A DNA stretch of 19,595 nt. Source: Thermoplasmata archaeon. GTDB lineage: Archaea; Thermoplasmatota; Thermoplasmata; RBG-16-68-12. Below are positions 1 through 7,083 of the stretch, in pieces. Position numbers and translations under genes: made by a program. Where the stretch lies: NCBI GenBank assembly GCA_021788795.1, contig JAJYKG010000010.1, forward strand, positions 1 to 19,595, in the 5' to 3' direction. The notes below the pieces were generated by a model. The model made no database searches, was not told the DNA's origin, and worked only from the letters and a program-made list of their open reading frames with translations. Each line of letters starts with the position of its first letter. The first letter of the stretch is position 1.

Positions 1-343
1 GCCCGCGGCCGACCGCGACGCGCGCACGAAGGAACTGCTGAGGCTCATCGGCCTCGAGAAGCGCGGCACCCACCGTCCTGACGAGCTGAGCGGCGGGGAG
101 CAGCAGCGCATCGCGCTGGCCACCGCCCTGGCGAACGACCCGCCGCTCCTCCTCGCGGACGAGCCGACCGGCGAGCTCGACACGAAGACGGGGCACGAGA
201 TCCTCGAGCTCTTCCGCCGGCTGAACGCGGACTTCCACAAGACGATCCTGGTCGTCACGCACGATCAGCGCGTGGCGAACATCGCGCACCGCGTCCTCCA
301 GATCGAGGACGGTAAGATCGTGGGCGAGGTCGCCGCCGCCTGA
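1..343 (+). CDS. ABC transporter ATP-binding protein, C-terminal part (5' end outside window)
   Basis: This is the last 113 residues of an ABC ATPase, read in frame from base 2 to a TGA at 341-343. It energises a membrane ABC transporter from the cytoplasmic side. Visible in order are the ABC signature LSGGEQQR, the Walker B/D-loop stretch LLLADEPTGELD and the switch histidine in VVTHD, then a short tail ending in GEVAAA. The PTGELD form and compact tail resemble the LolD/MacB/FtsE-like group, which pairs with FtsX-type permeases, but no permease is in view and the Walker A half is missing, so the substrate cannot be assigned. The next gene starts about 105 bp downstream on the same strand with its own ribosome-binding site. 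The ATPase assignment is secure; the subfamily is tentative. Confidence 0.93.
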   Translation, partial: PAADRDARTKELLRLIGLEKRGTHRPDELSGGEQQRIALATALANDPPLLLADEPTGELDTKTGHEILELFRRLNADFHKTILVVTHDQRVANIAHRVLQIEDGKIVGEVAAA

Positions 344-448
344 GCCTCGATCGTTCCCACTCTTGATAATTCCGGGGTCCTTCGGAACCGTAAGGACGTC
401 GGCTCCATGCCCCTCTCGGCCGATTGTGTCCGTGGAGAAGGGAGACCC

Positions 449-1654
449 ATGCGAAGGGTCGTGTTGGTTGGAGTGGGCTTGCTCATCGGGCTCGTGATGG
501 TGACGGCGGCGATGAGCGGGGCGATGGCCAAGTCCTCGTCCCGCGCCACCTGGACGGTGATGGTGTACCTGGACGGGGACAACAACCTCGATCCGTACGC
601 CCACGAGGACCTCGCCGAGATGGCCGCGGTCGGGTCGACCGCGTCCGTGAACGTCGTTGTGCTGTTCGACGAGGTCGACGGGCCCGCGCAGTTCCTGAAG
701 GTTACGGCGGGCGGGAGCCAGGTGGTCTCCGGCTTCCCGCTGAACGGCGTCGAGGCGGACATGGGCGACGGCAACACCCTCGCCGCGTTCGTGGACTTCG
801 CCTTCGCGAAGTTCCCCGCGAACCACGTGCTCCTGGATCTCTGGGACCACGGGGACGACTTCCGCGGATTCGCCTGGGACGACCACCCCAACGCCGACAA
901 CTCCCCGGGCAGCGACTGCCTGACCCACACGGAGATCAGCAACGCGCTGAGCGGTCACCACTTCGACCTGCTCGCCTTCGACGGGTGCGTGATGAGCAAC
1001 CTCGAGGTCACCTACGAGTACGCGGCGCGCGGCATTTCGGTCGACTACATGGTCGCCTCGGAGATCTACATCCCCGGCCAAGGCTTCGCGTACGACGGCA
1101 TCTTGGCGCCGCTCGTGGCCGATCCCGCGATGAGCGCCCTCGACTTGGGCAGGGCGATCGTGGACTCCTACATGGACTTCTACTCCGGCGGCGGATTCCA
1201 GGTCGGCCTCTCCCTCGTCAAGATGTCCGAGGTCCCCGGGCTCGTTTCGTCCGTCTTCGGCCTCGCGTCCGCCCTCGGGGTGGACATGCCCGCGGTGCGC
1301 GAGTGCGTCGGCACGGGACGCGGCGAAGCCCACCTGGGCTGGTCCATGACCGGCTGGGAGGCCTTCGTCGACTTCCCGACCTGGCTGGCCCCCACGGAGG
1401 CGTGCCTCGGATCCGGCTCGCCGCTGGCCCCGCTCTTCGATGCGGTGTCCTCGCGCCTCGCGTCCGCCCTCCCGTACGTGCGGAACGCGCACGGCCTGGA
1501 GGTCAAGGGCGCGGGCGGCATCGGGGCCTTCTTCCCGGGCTCAGCGGGGTCGTTCGAGAACAACGTCTTCTGGCACGGGACGTACTTCCTCGCCACGCAG
1601 TTCGCGATCCAGGGATGGTACGCGTTCCTGGACTCCTACTGGGGCGGCAAGTAG
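449..1654 (+). CDS. Secreted clostripain-family (C11) cysteine peptidase
   Basis: A 401-residue protein of the clostripain (peptidase C11) family, expected to cut after basic residues outside the cell. Residues 1-27 form a signal peptide (basic MRR, a hydrophobic core, then SGAMA). The family's opening strand is TWTVMVYLDGDNNLD at 34-48. The catalytic dyad is visible as His134 in LWDHGDD and Cys180 in AFDGCVMSN, and the segment EIYIPGQGFAYDG (205-217) matches the conserved region after the cysteine. I chose the ATG at 449 because a GGAG-rich ribosome-binding site (about 434-444) precedes it and it places the signal peptide at the N terminus; an in-frame ATG at 407 would add 14 unlikely residues. 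A weak TATA-like element (cttgataat, 362-370) lies upstream. It is convergent with the next gene, 40 bp apart. The in vivo substrate is unknown. Confidence 0.9.
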   Translation: MRRVVLVGVGLLIGLVMVTAAMSGAMAKSSSRATWTVMVYLDGDNNLDPYAHEDLAEMAAVGSTASVNVVVLFDEVDGPAQFLKVTAGGSQVVSGFPLNGVEADMGDGNTLAAFVDFAFAKFPANHVLLDLWDHGDDFRGFAWDDHPNADNSPGSDCLTHTEISNALSGHHFDLLAFDGCVMSNLEVTYEYAARGISVDYMVASEIYIPGQGFAYDGILAPLVADPAMSALDLGRAIVDSYMDFYSGGGFQVGLSLVKMSEVPGLVSSVFGLASALGVDMPAVRECVGTGRGEAHLGWSMTGWEAFVDFPTWLAPTEACLGSGSPLAPLFDAVSSRLASALPYVRNAHGLEVKGAGGIGAFFPGSAGSFENNVFWHGTYFLATQFAIQGWYAFLDSYWGGK

Positions 1655-1694
1655 CCACGGGAGCGGGAGAAGCGAGACCCGCGGGACCTCGGCC

Positions 1695-2645
1695 TCAGAG
1701 GGAGACCTGGGTCCCCATCCCCTCGTTCCGCGCGCGCTCGTAGACCAGGGCGCCCACCGCCACGTCCTCGATCGCGAGGCCCAGGGACTTGAACAGCGTG
1801 ACATCTTTCGCGCGCTGGCGGCCCTTCACCTTGCCAGCCACCACGGACCCGATCTCGTGCACGTCGTCCCATTTGAGGAGCTTCCCCGCCACCGGGGCGG
1901 CGAGGTCCCCCGCCTCGAGCCTCGCCTGCTCGACCGAGTCGGCCGCGATGAACGTGCAGCGCTGGATCACGCCGGCGTCGAGCTCCCGCGAGCCGAGGCG
2001 GTTCGCCCCCATCGCGTTGATGTGGACGCCGGGTGCGAGCCACTCCCCGCGGACGACCGGCTTGGAGGAGGGCGTGGCGGTCACGACGATGTCCGCGCCC
2101 CGGACCGTCTCCTCGGGCGACGCGGCCGCACGCACGTCGAGGCCGAGGGTCTTCGCCATCCGTTCCGCGAACGCATGGCGTTTCGAGGCGTCCCGGGAGA
2201 AGCACCGGGCCTGCACGATGGGGCGGACGCGCGAGACGGCTTCGAGCTGGCTCTCCGCCTGCCATCCCGTCCCGAGGATGCCCACCGACGAGGCGTCCGT
2301 ACGCGCAAGGTACTTGGTCGCGACGCCGCTCGCGGCGCCCGTGCGGCGCTGGCCCAGGCGGTCCGCCTGCAGAATCGCCAGGGGCTCGCCCGTGTTGCCG
2401 TCGAAGAGGTGGAACCAGAAGCGTGCGCCGTCCCTCGAGACCGTGTACTCCTTGAAGCCGTAGTAGCCGCGGCCGGGCCAGGACGCGGGCATGAGGTTCA
2501 GCATCCCGTGCGCGCCCCGCACCCGTTGCCGCGGCCGGTTCTCCGCCTTCCCGAGCCCGAGGTCGCGGAGCGCGGCCTCCACCTCCCGGAGGGCGTCGTC
2601 CATCGTCAGGAGCCGTTCCACGTCCTGCTCGGTGAGGAGGAGCAT
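1695..2645 (-). CDS. Ornithine cyclodeaminase / mu-crystallin family NAD(P)-dependent enzyme
   Basis: A 316-residue member of the OCD/mu-crystallin family, which includes ornithine cyclodeaminase, archaeal alanine dehydrogenase and ketimine reductases. The Rossmann nucleotide site is GILGTGWQAE (122-131). Residues in the positions used by ornithine cyclodeaminase are present: Arg41, Lys65 in YGFKEY, Arg101 in RRTGAASG and Asp223 in RELDAG. Length is normal for the family. I start at the ATG at 2645, preceded by GGGGAG at good spacing and matching the usual family N terminus (MLLLTEQDV). A GTG at 2699 overlapping the upstream stop codon (GTGA) would give a 334-residue form with translational coupling. 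Either way it follows the CoxL-like gene on the same strand and is probably co-transcribed. The substrate (ornithine, alanine, a cyclic imine) cannot be decided from sequence alone. Confidence 0.88.
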   Translation of the reverse strand: MLLLTEQDVERLLTMDDALREVEAALRDLGLGKAENRPRQRVRGAHGMLNLMPASWPGRGYYGFKEYTVSRDGARFWFHLFDGNTGEPLAILQADRLGQRRTGAASGVATKYLARTDASSVGILGTGWQAESQLEAVSRVRPIVQARCFSRDASKRHAFAERMAKTLGLDVRAAASPEETVRGADIVVTATPSSKPVVRGEWLAPGVHINAMGANRLGSRELDAGVIQRCTFIAADSVEQARLEAGDLAAPVAGKLLKWDDVHEIGSVVAGKVKGRQRAKDVTLFKSLGLAIEDVAVGALVYERARNEGMGTQVSL

Positions 2646-2695
2646 GGGCTCCCCGAAGCCCTCCGCCCTCATGAAGGCGAGGTGCGCGACCGGGG

Positions 2696-4726
2696 TCACG
2701 CGGCCCGGTGCTTCAGGAGTTCCTCGGGGTCGAGCGGCGTCCGCGTGAGGCGGTGGCCCGCCTGGCGCTCGATCGCGCGCATGAGCGCGGGCGGCACCCC
2801 GATCGTCGGCGCCTCCCCGACGCCCTTGGCGCCGTGGGGGGCGTTGGACCGCGTCTTCGCGGTCTTGACGACCACGCGGGGGCTCTCCGTCGCGGAGAGG
2901 AGTCCCGCGTCGCCGATGGTCCCCGCGAGGGGCTGCCCGTCCGAGTCGTAGATCGCGCCCTCGGAGAGGACCTGCCCCATCCCCTGCACGCTGCCCCCTG
3001 CGATCTGGCTCTCCACCATCTCGGGGTAAAGGACCTCGCCCGCGTCGTAGTACGCGAGGATTTCGTGCACGCGCACCATGCCCGTCTCGTCCAGGTGGGC
3101 TCGCACCAGGTTCGCGCCGAGGGAGTTGAAGTTGCCCTCGGGCTTGTAGAACACGGTCTCGTCGTAGCGGCCCGCAAGGAGGTTCTCGGGGGAATATTCG
3201 CCGGAACCTGCGACCTTCGCCTTGATCTTCCGGGCGGCCTCGACGACCGCGCCGCCGCCCACGATCGCCGTGCGGCTACCCCAGCTCCCGACGCCCCTGG
3301 GCACCGCGTCCGTGTCGCTCGGCAGCAGGTCGACCACGCCCTCGGGCACGCCGAGCTCCCTGGAGACGAGCCGGCGCACGAACACCTCGTGGCCCTGACC
3401 TTGGGGGTTCCCGCCCGTCCAGACCTTGAGGCGGCCGTCCTGGACCGCGATCCGGGCCCCCTCGCCGTCGCGGGCCGCGGGAACCAGGACGAAGTTGCAG
3501 AAGCCCGTGTGGCCGTCGGAGACGCGGTTGCGGTAGTCCAGCTCGCGAATCGCGTCCTGGAGGAATGAGCGGTAGGAGGAGGGCACCTGGAGGCCCGTGG
3601 GCGACTTGAACGCCTCGTCGCTCGCGTTCGCGAGGCGGACGTCCACCGGGTCCATGCCGATCTCGTCCGCGAGGAAGTCCATCATGCGCTCGGTGAAGAA
3701 CGCGGCCTCGGGCCGTCCCGCGCCGCGGTACGGTCCCAGGGGGACCTTGTTCGTGATCACGACGCGGCCGACGACGTGGGCCTGCGGGATCCGGTAGGGC
3801 CCGGTCATCTGCATCCCGATCCACCGCGGCGTCCAGTCCGCCATGCCGACGGAGTACGCGCCCCCGTCGACGAGGAGGTCGCCGCGGAGCCCATGGACCT
3901 TCCCTTCGCGGTCCGCGAAGAGCTTGACCTTGGCGCGCGCTCCGCGCCCCTGCTCCGTGGCCTGCAGGTGCTCGTACCGCGTCTCGATCCACCGCACGGC
4001 GCGGTTCTTGTTCCGCATCGCGATGTGCGCGGCGACGATGTACTCGGGGTAGATGCCGCCCTTGCTGCCGAAGGCCCCGCCCGTGTCCATCTGGATCACC
4101 CGGACGGCCTCCTTCGGAAGGTGGAGGCTCTCCATGAAGCCCTCCTGCCAGCTCGGGACGGACTGGGTGGAGGCGTAGACCGTGAGCCGGCGGCCGTCCC
4201 ACTGGACGACGACGCCGCGAGGTTCGAGCGGATTCGGCACCACGCGCTCGTTCCGGAGCGTCTCCTCGATGACGACGGGGACCGCGGGATCGTCGAAGGC
4301 CGCGCCGACGGTCCCTGTGCCCGCCACGTTCGACGTCGTGCCGGGGTGGATCGGCTCGCCCACCAGGGCCGCCTCGGGGTCCGAGATCGCCTTGAGCGGC
4401 TCGTACTCGATCTCCACGGAGTCCAGGAGGTCCTCGGCCTCCGCCGCGGTCCGCCCGGTGACCGCGGCGACGGGCTGCCCGACGTAGTTCACGCGGTCGC
4501 TCGCGAGGACCGGGTAGGCCACCGCGCCCATGCCGCCCTCGCCGCCCTCGCCCACCGCGCTCATGAGCTCGTCGATCTCGGCATGGGTGAAGCCCCCCTT
4601 CACGGACCGGAGGATGGCGCGCGCGTAGCGGCTGCGGACGATCTTCAGGTGGATCATGTCGGGGAATACGAGGTCGGCGACGTACCGCCCCTGCCCGGTG
4701 GCGAATCGCTCCTCCGTGTCGGCCAT
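2696..4726 (-). CDS. Xanthine dehydrogenase/CoxL-family molybdopterin-binding subunit (compact, orphan)
   Basis: A 676-residue large subunit of the xanthine oxidase family (CoxL/aldehyde oxidase type), which hydroxylates a heterocycle, aldehyde or similar substrate at a Mo-cytosine-dinucleotide centre. The N-terminal domain begins RFATGQGRYVADL (7-19). Cofactor motifs include GGAFGSK (216-222), PYRGAGRPEA (332-341), GNPQGQGHE (439-447), and the catalytic glutamate in GAKGVGE (Glu638). The active-site loop lacks the AYRCSFR cysteine of true CO dehydrogenase, so CO oxidation is not supported. It is about 80-100 residues shorter than typical members, with apparent gaps around residues 395-430 and 515-530. 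The start at 4726 fits domain homology; upstream frame extension crosses the promoter. The FAD and 2Fe-2S subunits that normally accompany it are absent from the neighbourhood. The OCD-family gene follows directly. Confidence 0.88.
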   Translation of the reverse strand: MADTEERFATGQGRYVADLVFPDMIHLKIVRSRYARAILRSVKGGFTHAEIDELMSAVGEGGEGGMGAVAYPVLASDRVNYVGQPVAAVTGRTAAEAEDLLDSVEIEYEPLKAISDPEAALVGEPIHPGTTSNVAGTGTVGAAFDDPAVPVVIEETLRNERVVPNPLEPRGVVVQWDGRRLTVYASTQSVPSWQEGFMESLHLPKEAVRVIQMDTGGAFGSKGGIYPEYIVAAHIAMRNKNRAVRWIETRYEHLQATEQGRGARAKVKLFADREGKVHGLRGDLLVDGGAYSVGMADWTPRWIGMQMTGPYRIPQAHVVGRVVITNKVPLGPYRGAGRPEAAFFTERMMDFLADEIGMDPVDVRLANASDEAFKSPTGLQVPSSYRSFLQDAIRELDYRNRVSDGHTGFCNFVLVPAARDGEGARIAVQDGRLKVWTGGNPQGQGHEVFVRRLVSRELGVPEGVVDLLPSDTDAVPRGVGSWGSRTAIVGGGAVVEAARKIKAKVAGSGEYSPENLLAGRYDETVFYKPEGNFNSLGANLVRAHLDETGMVRVHEILAYYDAGEVLYPEMVESQIAGGSVQGMGQVLSEGAIYDSDGQPLAGTIGDAGLLSATESPRVVVKTAKTRSNAPHGAKGVGEAPTIGVPPALMRAIERQAGHRLTRTPLDPEELLKHRAA

Positions 4727-4770
4727 CTTGGGTGCACCCTCTCGCTGGTGTCGCCCTCGAACCGGGACGC

Positions 4771-4778
4771 GTCGATAA
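4771..4778 (-). promoter_or_regulatory. Candidate TATA box for the CoxL-like gene
   Basis: On the minus strand the sequence reads gcaaagtcttatcgac, an AT-rich island in GC-rich DNA with an AAAG-type BRE-like flank. It lies about 49 bp from the start at 4726. That predicts a leader of roughly 20 nt that would contain the GAGAGGG ribosome-binding sequence at about 4735-4743. Prediction only. Confidence 0.4.
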
Positions 4779-4809
4779 GACTTTGCATTCCCGGAGGCCC
4801 GGGGAGGCG

Positions 4810-4827
4810 GCTTCGGGCGACCGAAGC
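4810..4827. repeat. 7-bp inverted repeat with GCGA loop in the divergent promoter region
   Basis: GCTTCGG (4810-4816) and CCGAAGC (4821-4827) are exact inverted copies separated by GCGA. The element sits between the divergent CoxL-like gene and the HTH regulator gene, upstream of both candidate TATA boxes. As DNA it could be a regulator site; as RNA it would make a hairpin with a GNRA tetraloop, though neither predicted transcript covers it. The half-site CCGAA also occurs in the palindrome at 5548-5565, in the opposite arrangement. Confidence 0.4.
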
Positions 4828-4869
4828 GGCGCCGGCTGGGCCCCGTTCGGCGAGCGGGCTCCCCATCGC

Positions 4870-4877
4870 TATTTATC
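4870..4877 (+). promoter_or_regulatory. TATA box of the HTH regulator gene (leaderless geometry)
   Basis: The sequence tatttatc is centred about 28 bp upstream of the ATG at 4902. This is the normal TATA-to-start-site distance in archaea, so transcription should begin at or within a few bases of the start codon. No ribosome-binding site precedes the ATG, which agrees with a leaderless mRNA. Confidence 0.6.
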
Positions 4878-4901
4878 CCGCGAAGGGCTTCCGAATCCCC
4901 G

Positions 4902-5546
4902 ATGATCGAGGCCGTCCTCCGCGTCACGTTGCCTTGCAGCTGGGTGACAGAGGTCACGGGCGAGTACGGCGCGACGCTGAGCGTCGTCGAGCAGAAGCCC
5001 GCAGCGGGCCGGACCCTGCAGAGCCTCGTGGAGATCGACCCGGGCGACTCCGACCCGAACGCCATCGTCGCGAGCCTGCGCAAGAACCGGTTCGTCCACG
5101 AGGTCGAGGCGATCGTCCCCCCCAAGGGGAAGATCCTGGCCACGCTCCTCGTCGACCACTGCCACGCCTGCCGTGAGCTCGCGCACTCGGAGTGCTTCCT
5201 CACGGACGCGACCGCGACCGGGGGTGGCGGCTTGGAGTGGCGGCTCCTTGCGCCGCGCCGTTCGTCCATCGAGTCTCTGGTGGCCACGCTGCAGGAGCGC
5301 GGCATCCCTGTCGAGCTGGCCTCGATCAAGAACGTGAAGGGGTCGGGGAGCCTCACGGATCGGCAGGCGCGGGTCCTCAGCCTGGCGTACGAGCTCGGCT
5401 ATTTCGAGTTCCCGAAGCGGATCAACCTCACGGACCTGGCCAAGAAGGTGGGCGTCTCGAAAGCCGCGCTCTCCGAGACTCTCCGCACCGGCGAGGAGAA
5501 GGTCCTCCACGCGTACTTCCAGGGCCTGATGAAGCGCCCGCGCTGA
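4902..5546 (+). CDS. Bacterio-opsin-activator-type HTH regulator with NarO/DmsR-like cysteine pattern
   Basis: A 214-residue archaeal transcription regulator. The C-terminal third (about 151-205) is the HTH_10 (Bat) domain: LTDRQARVLSLAYELGYFEF followed by the INLTDLAKKVGVSKAALSE helix-turn-helix. The N-terminal part looks like a repeated beta-alpha-beta fold and carries four cysteines as C12-X74-C87-X2-C90-X7-C98, with His86, His88 and His95 interspersed. In Haloferax volcanii, NarO and DmsR combine an HTH_10 domain with a CXnCXCX7C pattern and activate nitrate/nitrite and DMSO respiration genes under low oxygen, so a redox or metal-sensing role is a reasonable inference. It lies 68 bp upstream of a nitrite reductase gene with an 18-bp palindrome between. 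The CX2C spacing differs by one residue from my recollection of the haloarchaeal motif. The DNA-binding call is firm; the sensing role is inferred. Confidence 0.85.
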   Translation: MIEAVLRVTLPCSWVTEVTGEYGATLSVVEQKPAAGRTLQSLVEIDPGDSDPNAIVASLRKNRFVHEVEAIVPPKGKILATLLVDHCHACRELAHSECFLTDATATGGGGLEWRLLAPRRSSIESLVATLQERGIPVELASIKNVKGSGSLTDRQARVLSLAYELGYFEFPKRINLTDLAKKVGVSKAALSETLRTGEEKVLHAYFQGLMKRPR

Positions 5547-5547
5547 C

Positions 5548-5565
5548 CCCCGAACGCGTTCGGGG
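5548..5565. promoter_or_regulatory. 18-bp perfect palindrome, candidate operator of the nitrite reductase gene
   Basis: The sequence ccccgaacgcgttcgggg is identical to its own reverse complement, with no central spacer. It begins one base after the regulator gene's stop codon and ends 5 bp before a TATA-like element (5571-5578) of the downstream gene, the usual place for an archaeal activator site. A terminator is less likely because there is no T-tract and a perfect palindrome makes a poor loop. The inner CGAAC...GTTCG halves suit a dimeric HTH protein, plausibly the adjacent one. Confidence 0.55.
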
Positions 5566-5570
5566 AGTCG

Positions 5571-5578
5571 GCTTACAC
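5571..5578 (+). promoter_or_regulatory. Weak candidate TATA box of the nitrite reductase gene
   Basis: The stretch gcttacac lies about 41 bp before the ATG at 5615 and directly after the 18-bp palindrome. It would give a leader of about 14 nt, long enough to contain the AAGGA ribosome-binding sequence (5601-5605). It is a poor match to a strong TATA box, which would fit a promoter needing an activator. Confidence 0.35.
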
Positions 5579-5614
5579 CGGCGGCACGTCCCACGCCACC
5601 AAGGACGTGGTACG

Positions 5615-7078
5615 ATGGCGGACGGGCAACTCAATCCCGTGGCGCATGAGGACTTCCGGCGGCAGACGATGTCGGGGACGCGGCCCATGGGCCGCGGCCT
5701 CCTGGCGCTCGTGGTGTCGATTCCCCTGATCCTGGGCGTGTTCGCCGGGGCGATTGGCGGGTACGTCCTGCACGCGCCTGCGGCGGCGACCGCCGGCTCC
5801 GGCGTGCCGGTGACGTTCCATCTCCAAGTCTACGACTACTACTTCAAGGGCGTCGGCGGGACGATCGACAACGTCACGAACCCCCGGCTGAACGTCTCCG
5901 TGGGCGACCCGGTCACGATCGTGATCACCGATGAGGTCGCGGACACGCACAACCTCCACGTGGACGGGTACAACGTGCAGAGCGCGAACGTGTTCGGCGC
6001 CGGGTCCTCCGCGAGCGTGTCCTTCGTGGCCACCCAGCAGGGTACGTTCGACTACTACTGCGCGATCCCCGGCCACCGCGAGATGGGGATGCAGGGCAGC
6101 CTCGTCGTGGGCAACGGCCAGGGCGGCGCGACCTCCTTGCCGCCGATCGGCCCGGAGGTCCTCCCGGTGAGCGACATCGTCCACAACGCGACGGACGTCC
6201 CGCCGCCGATCACGCGCACGACGCCGACCACGGTCAACATCTGGCTCAACGTCACCGTCGTCAACGGCCAGATTGAGCAAGGCGTCTCCTACACATACTG
6301 GACGTATAACGGCAAAGTCCCTGGACCGTTCTTCCGCGTCCTCGTGAACGACACGGTGGTCGTGCACTTCCACAACGGGGACCCCATGATGAACCACTCC
6401 GTGGACTTCCACGCGGTCTCCGGACCGGGCGGCGGCATGTACGCCTCCATGGCGGGGCCGGGCCAGAACACGACGTTCTCCTTCAAGGCGATGGTGCCGG
6501 GCCTCTTCCTCTACCACTGCGGCACGCCGGACGCCTCGGTGCACATCGCGAACGGGATGTTCGGGATGATCCTCGTGCAGCCCGACACGCCCCTGCCGCC
6601 GGTGGACGAGGAGTTCTACGTCATGCAGAGCGAGTTGTACACGATCTGGCCCATCCACACGGTGGGCAATCAGGAGTTCGACGGCGCCAAGCTCCTTGCC
6701 GAGACGCCGACCTACTACGTCTTCAACGGCGCCTACCGCGGCCTCACGGGGAACCACTCCCTCAACGCCCAGGTGAACCAGACGGTCCGCATCTACTTCG
6801 GCGACGCGGGCCCGAACTTCATCTCGTCGTTCCACGTGATCGGGCAGATCATGACCCGCGTCTGGCAGTACGGGGACCTGATCGACCCGCCGCTCCACGG
6901 CGTGCAGACGGTGCTCGTGCCCGCCGGCGGCACGGCCGTCGTGGACTTGACCTTGGTCTACCCGGGGTCGTACACCCTGGTCGACCACAGCCTCACGAGC
7001 GCGGTGGACCTCGGCGCCTTGGGCGTCCTGAACGTCACGGGCTGGGCGAACGACACGGTCTTCAACCCGAGCGCGTGA
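5615..7078 (+). CDS. nirK: Membrane-anchored copper nitrite reductase with fused N-terminal cupredoxin domain
   Basis: A 487-residue, three-cupredoxin protein expected to reduce nitrite to NO outside the membrane. Residues 26-52 form an N-terminal membrane anchor. The first domain (about 65-166) is plastocyanin-like, with type 1 copper ligands His112, Cys149, His154 and Met159 (YYCAIPGHREMGM). The next two domains are NirK proper: type 1 ligands His261, Cys302, His310, Met315; type 2 ligands His266, His301, His458; and catalytic Asp264 and His407. The His407-His458 interval of 51 residues equals the His255-His306 interval of classical NirK. All catalytic residues are present, which separates it from laccases and other multicopper oxidases. 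The ATG at 5615 has AAGGA upstream; an ATG at 5669 is an alternative. A hemerythrin-like gene follows 5 bp after the stop. The fused domain probably feeds electrons to the reductase core. Confidence 0.9.
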   Translation: MADGQLNPVAHEDFRRQTMSGTRPMGRGLLALVVSIPLILGVFAGAIGGYVLHAPAAATAGSGVPVTFHLQVYDYYFKGVGGTIDNVTNPRLNVSVGDPVTIVITDEVADTHNLHVDGYNVQSANVFGAGSSASVSFVATQQGTFDYYCAIPGHREMGMQGSLVVGNGQGGATSLPPIGPEVLPVSDIVHNATDVPPPITRTTPTTVNIWLNVTVVNGQIEQGVSYTYWTYNGKVPGPFFRVLVNDTVVVHFHNGDPMMNHSVDFHAVSGPGGGMYASMAGPGQNTTFSFKAMVPGLFLYHCGTPDASVHIANGMFGMILVQPDTPLPPVDEEFYVMQSELYTIWPIHTVGNQEFDGAKLLAETPTYYVFNGAYRGLTGNHSLNAQVNQTVRIYFGDAGPNFISSFHVIGQIMTRVWQYGDLIDPPLHGVQTVLVPAGGTAVVDLTLVYPGSYTLVDHSLTSAVDLGALGVLNVTGWANDTVFNPSA

Positions 7079-7083
7079 GGACC

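Noticed and set aside
2696..4726. Assignment of the molybdenum subunit as carbon monoxide dehydrogenase CoxL
   Set aside because: The active-site loop reads YRGAGRPE rather than the cysteine-containing AYRCSFR of form I enzymes, and the CoxM and CoxS genes are absent.
4727..5356. Upstream extension of the CoxL-like frame by 210 codons
   Set aside because: It would overlap the HTH regulator gene on the other strand and the divergent promoters. Homology to the family begins at the ATG at 4726.
5548..5565. The palindrome as a transcription terminator of the regulator gene
   Set aside because: There is no T-rich run after it, and archaeal termination depends on U-tracts. Its place next to a TATA-like element fits an operator better, though both roles are not excluded.
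5573..6988. A long minus-strand open frame (471 codons) antisense to the nitrite reductase gene
   Set aside because: Its translation is dominated by Arg, Val, Asp and His, as expected from the complement of GC-rich codons. The plus strand has a complete enzyme with all catalytic residues.
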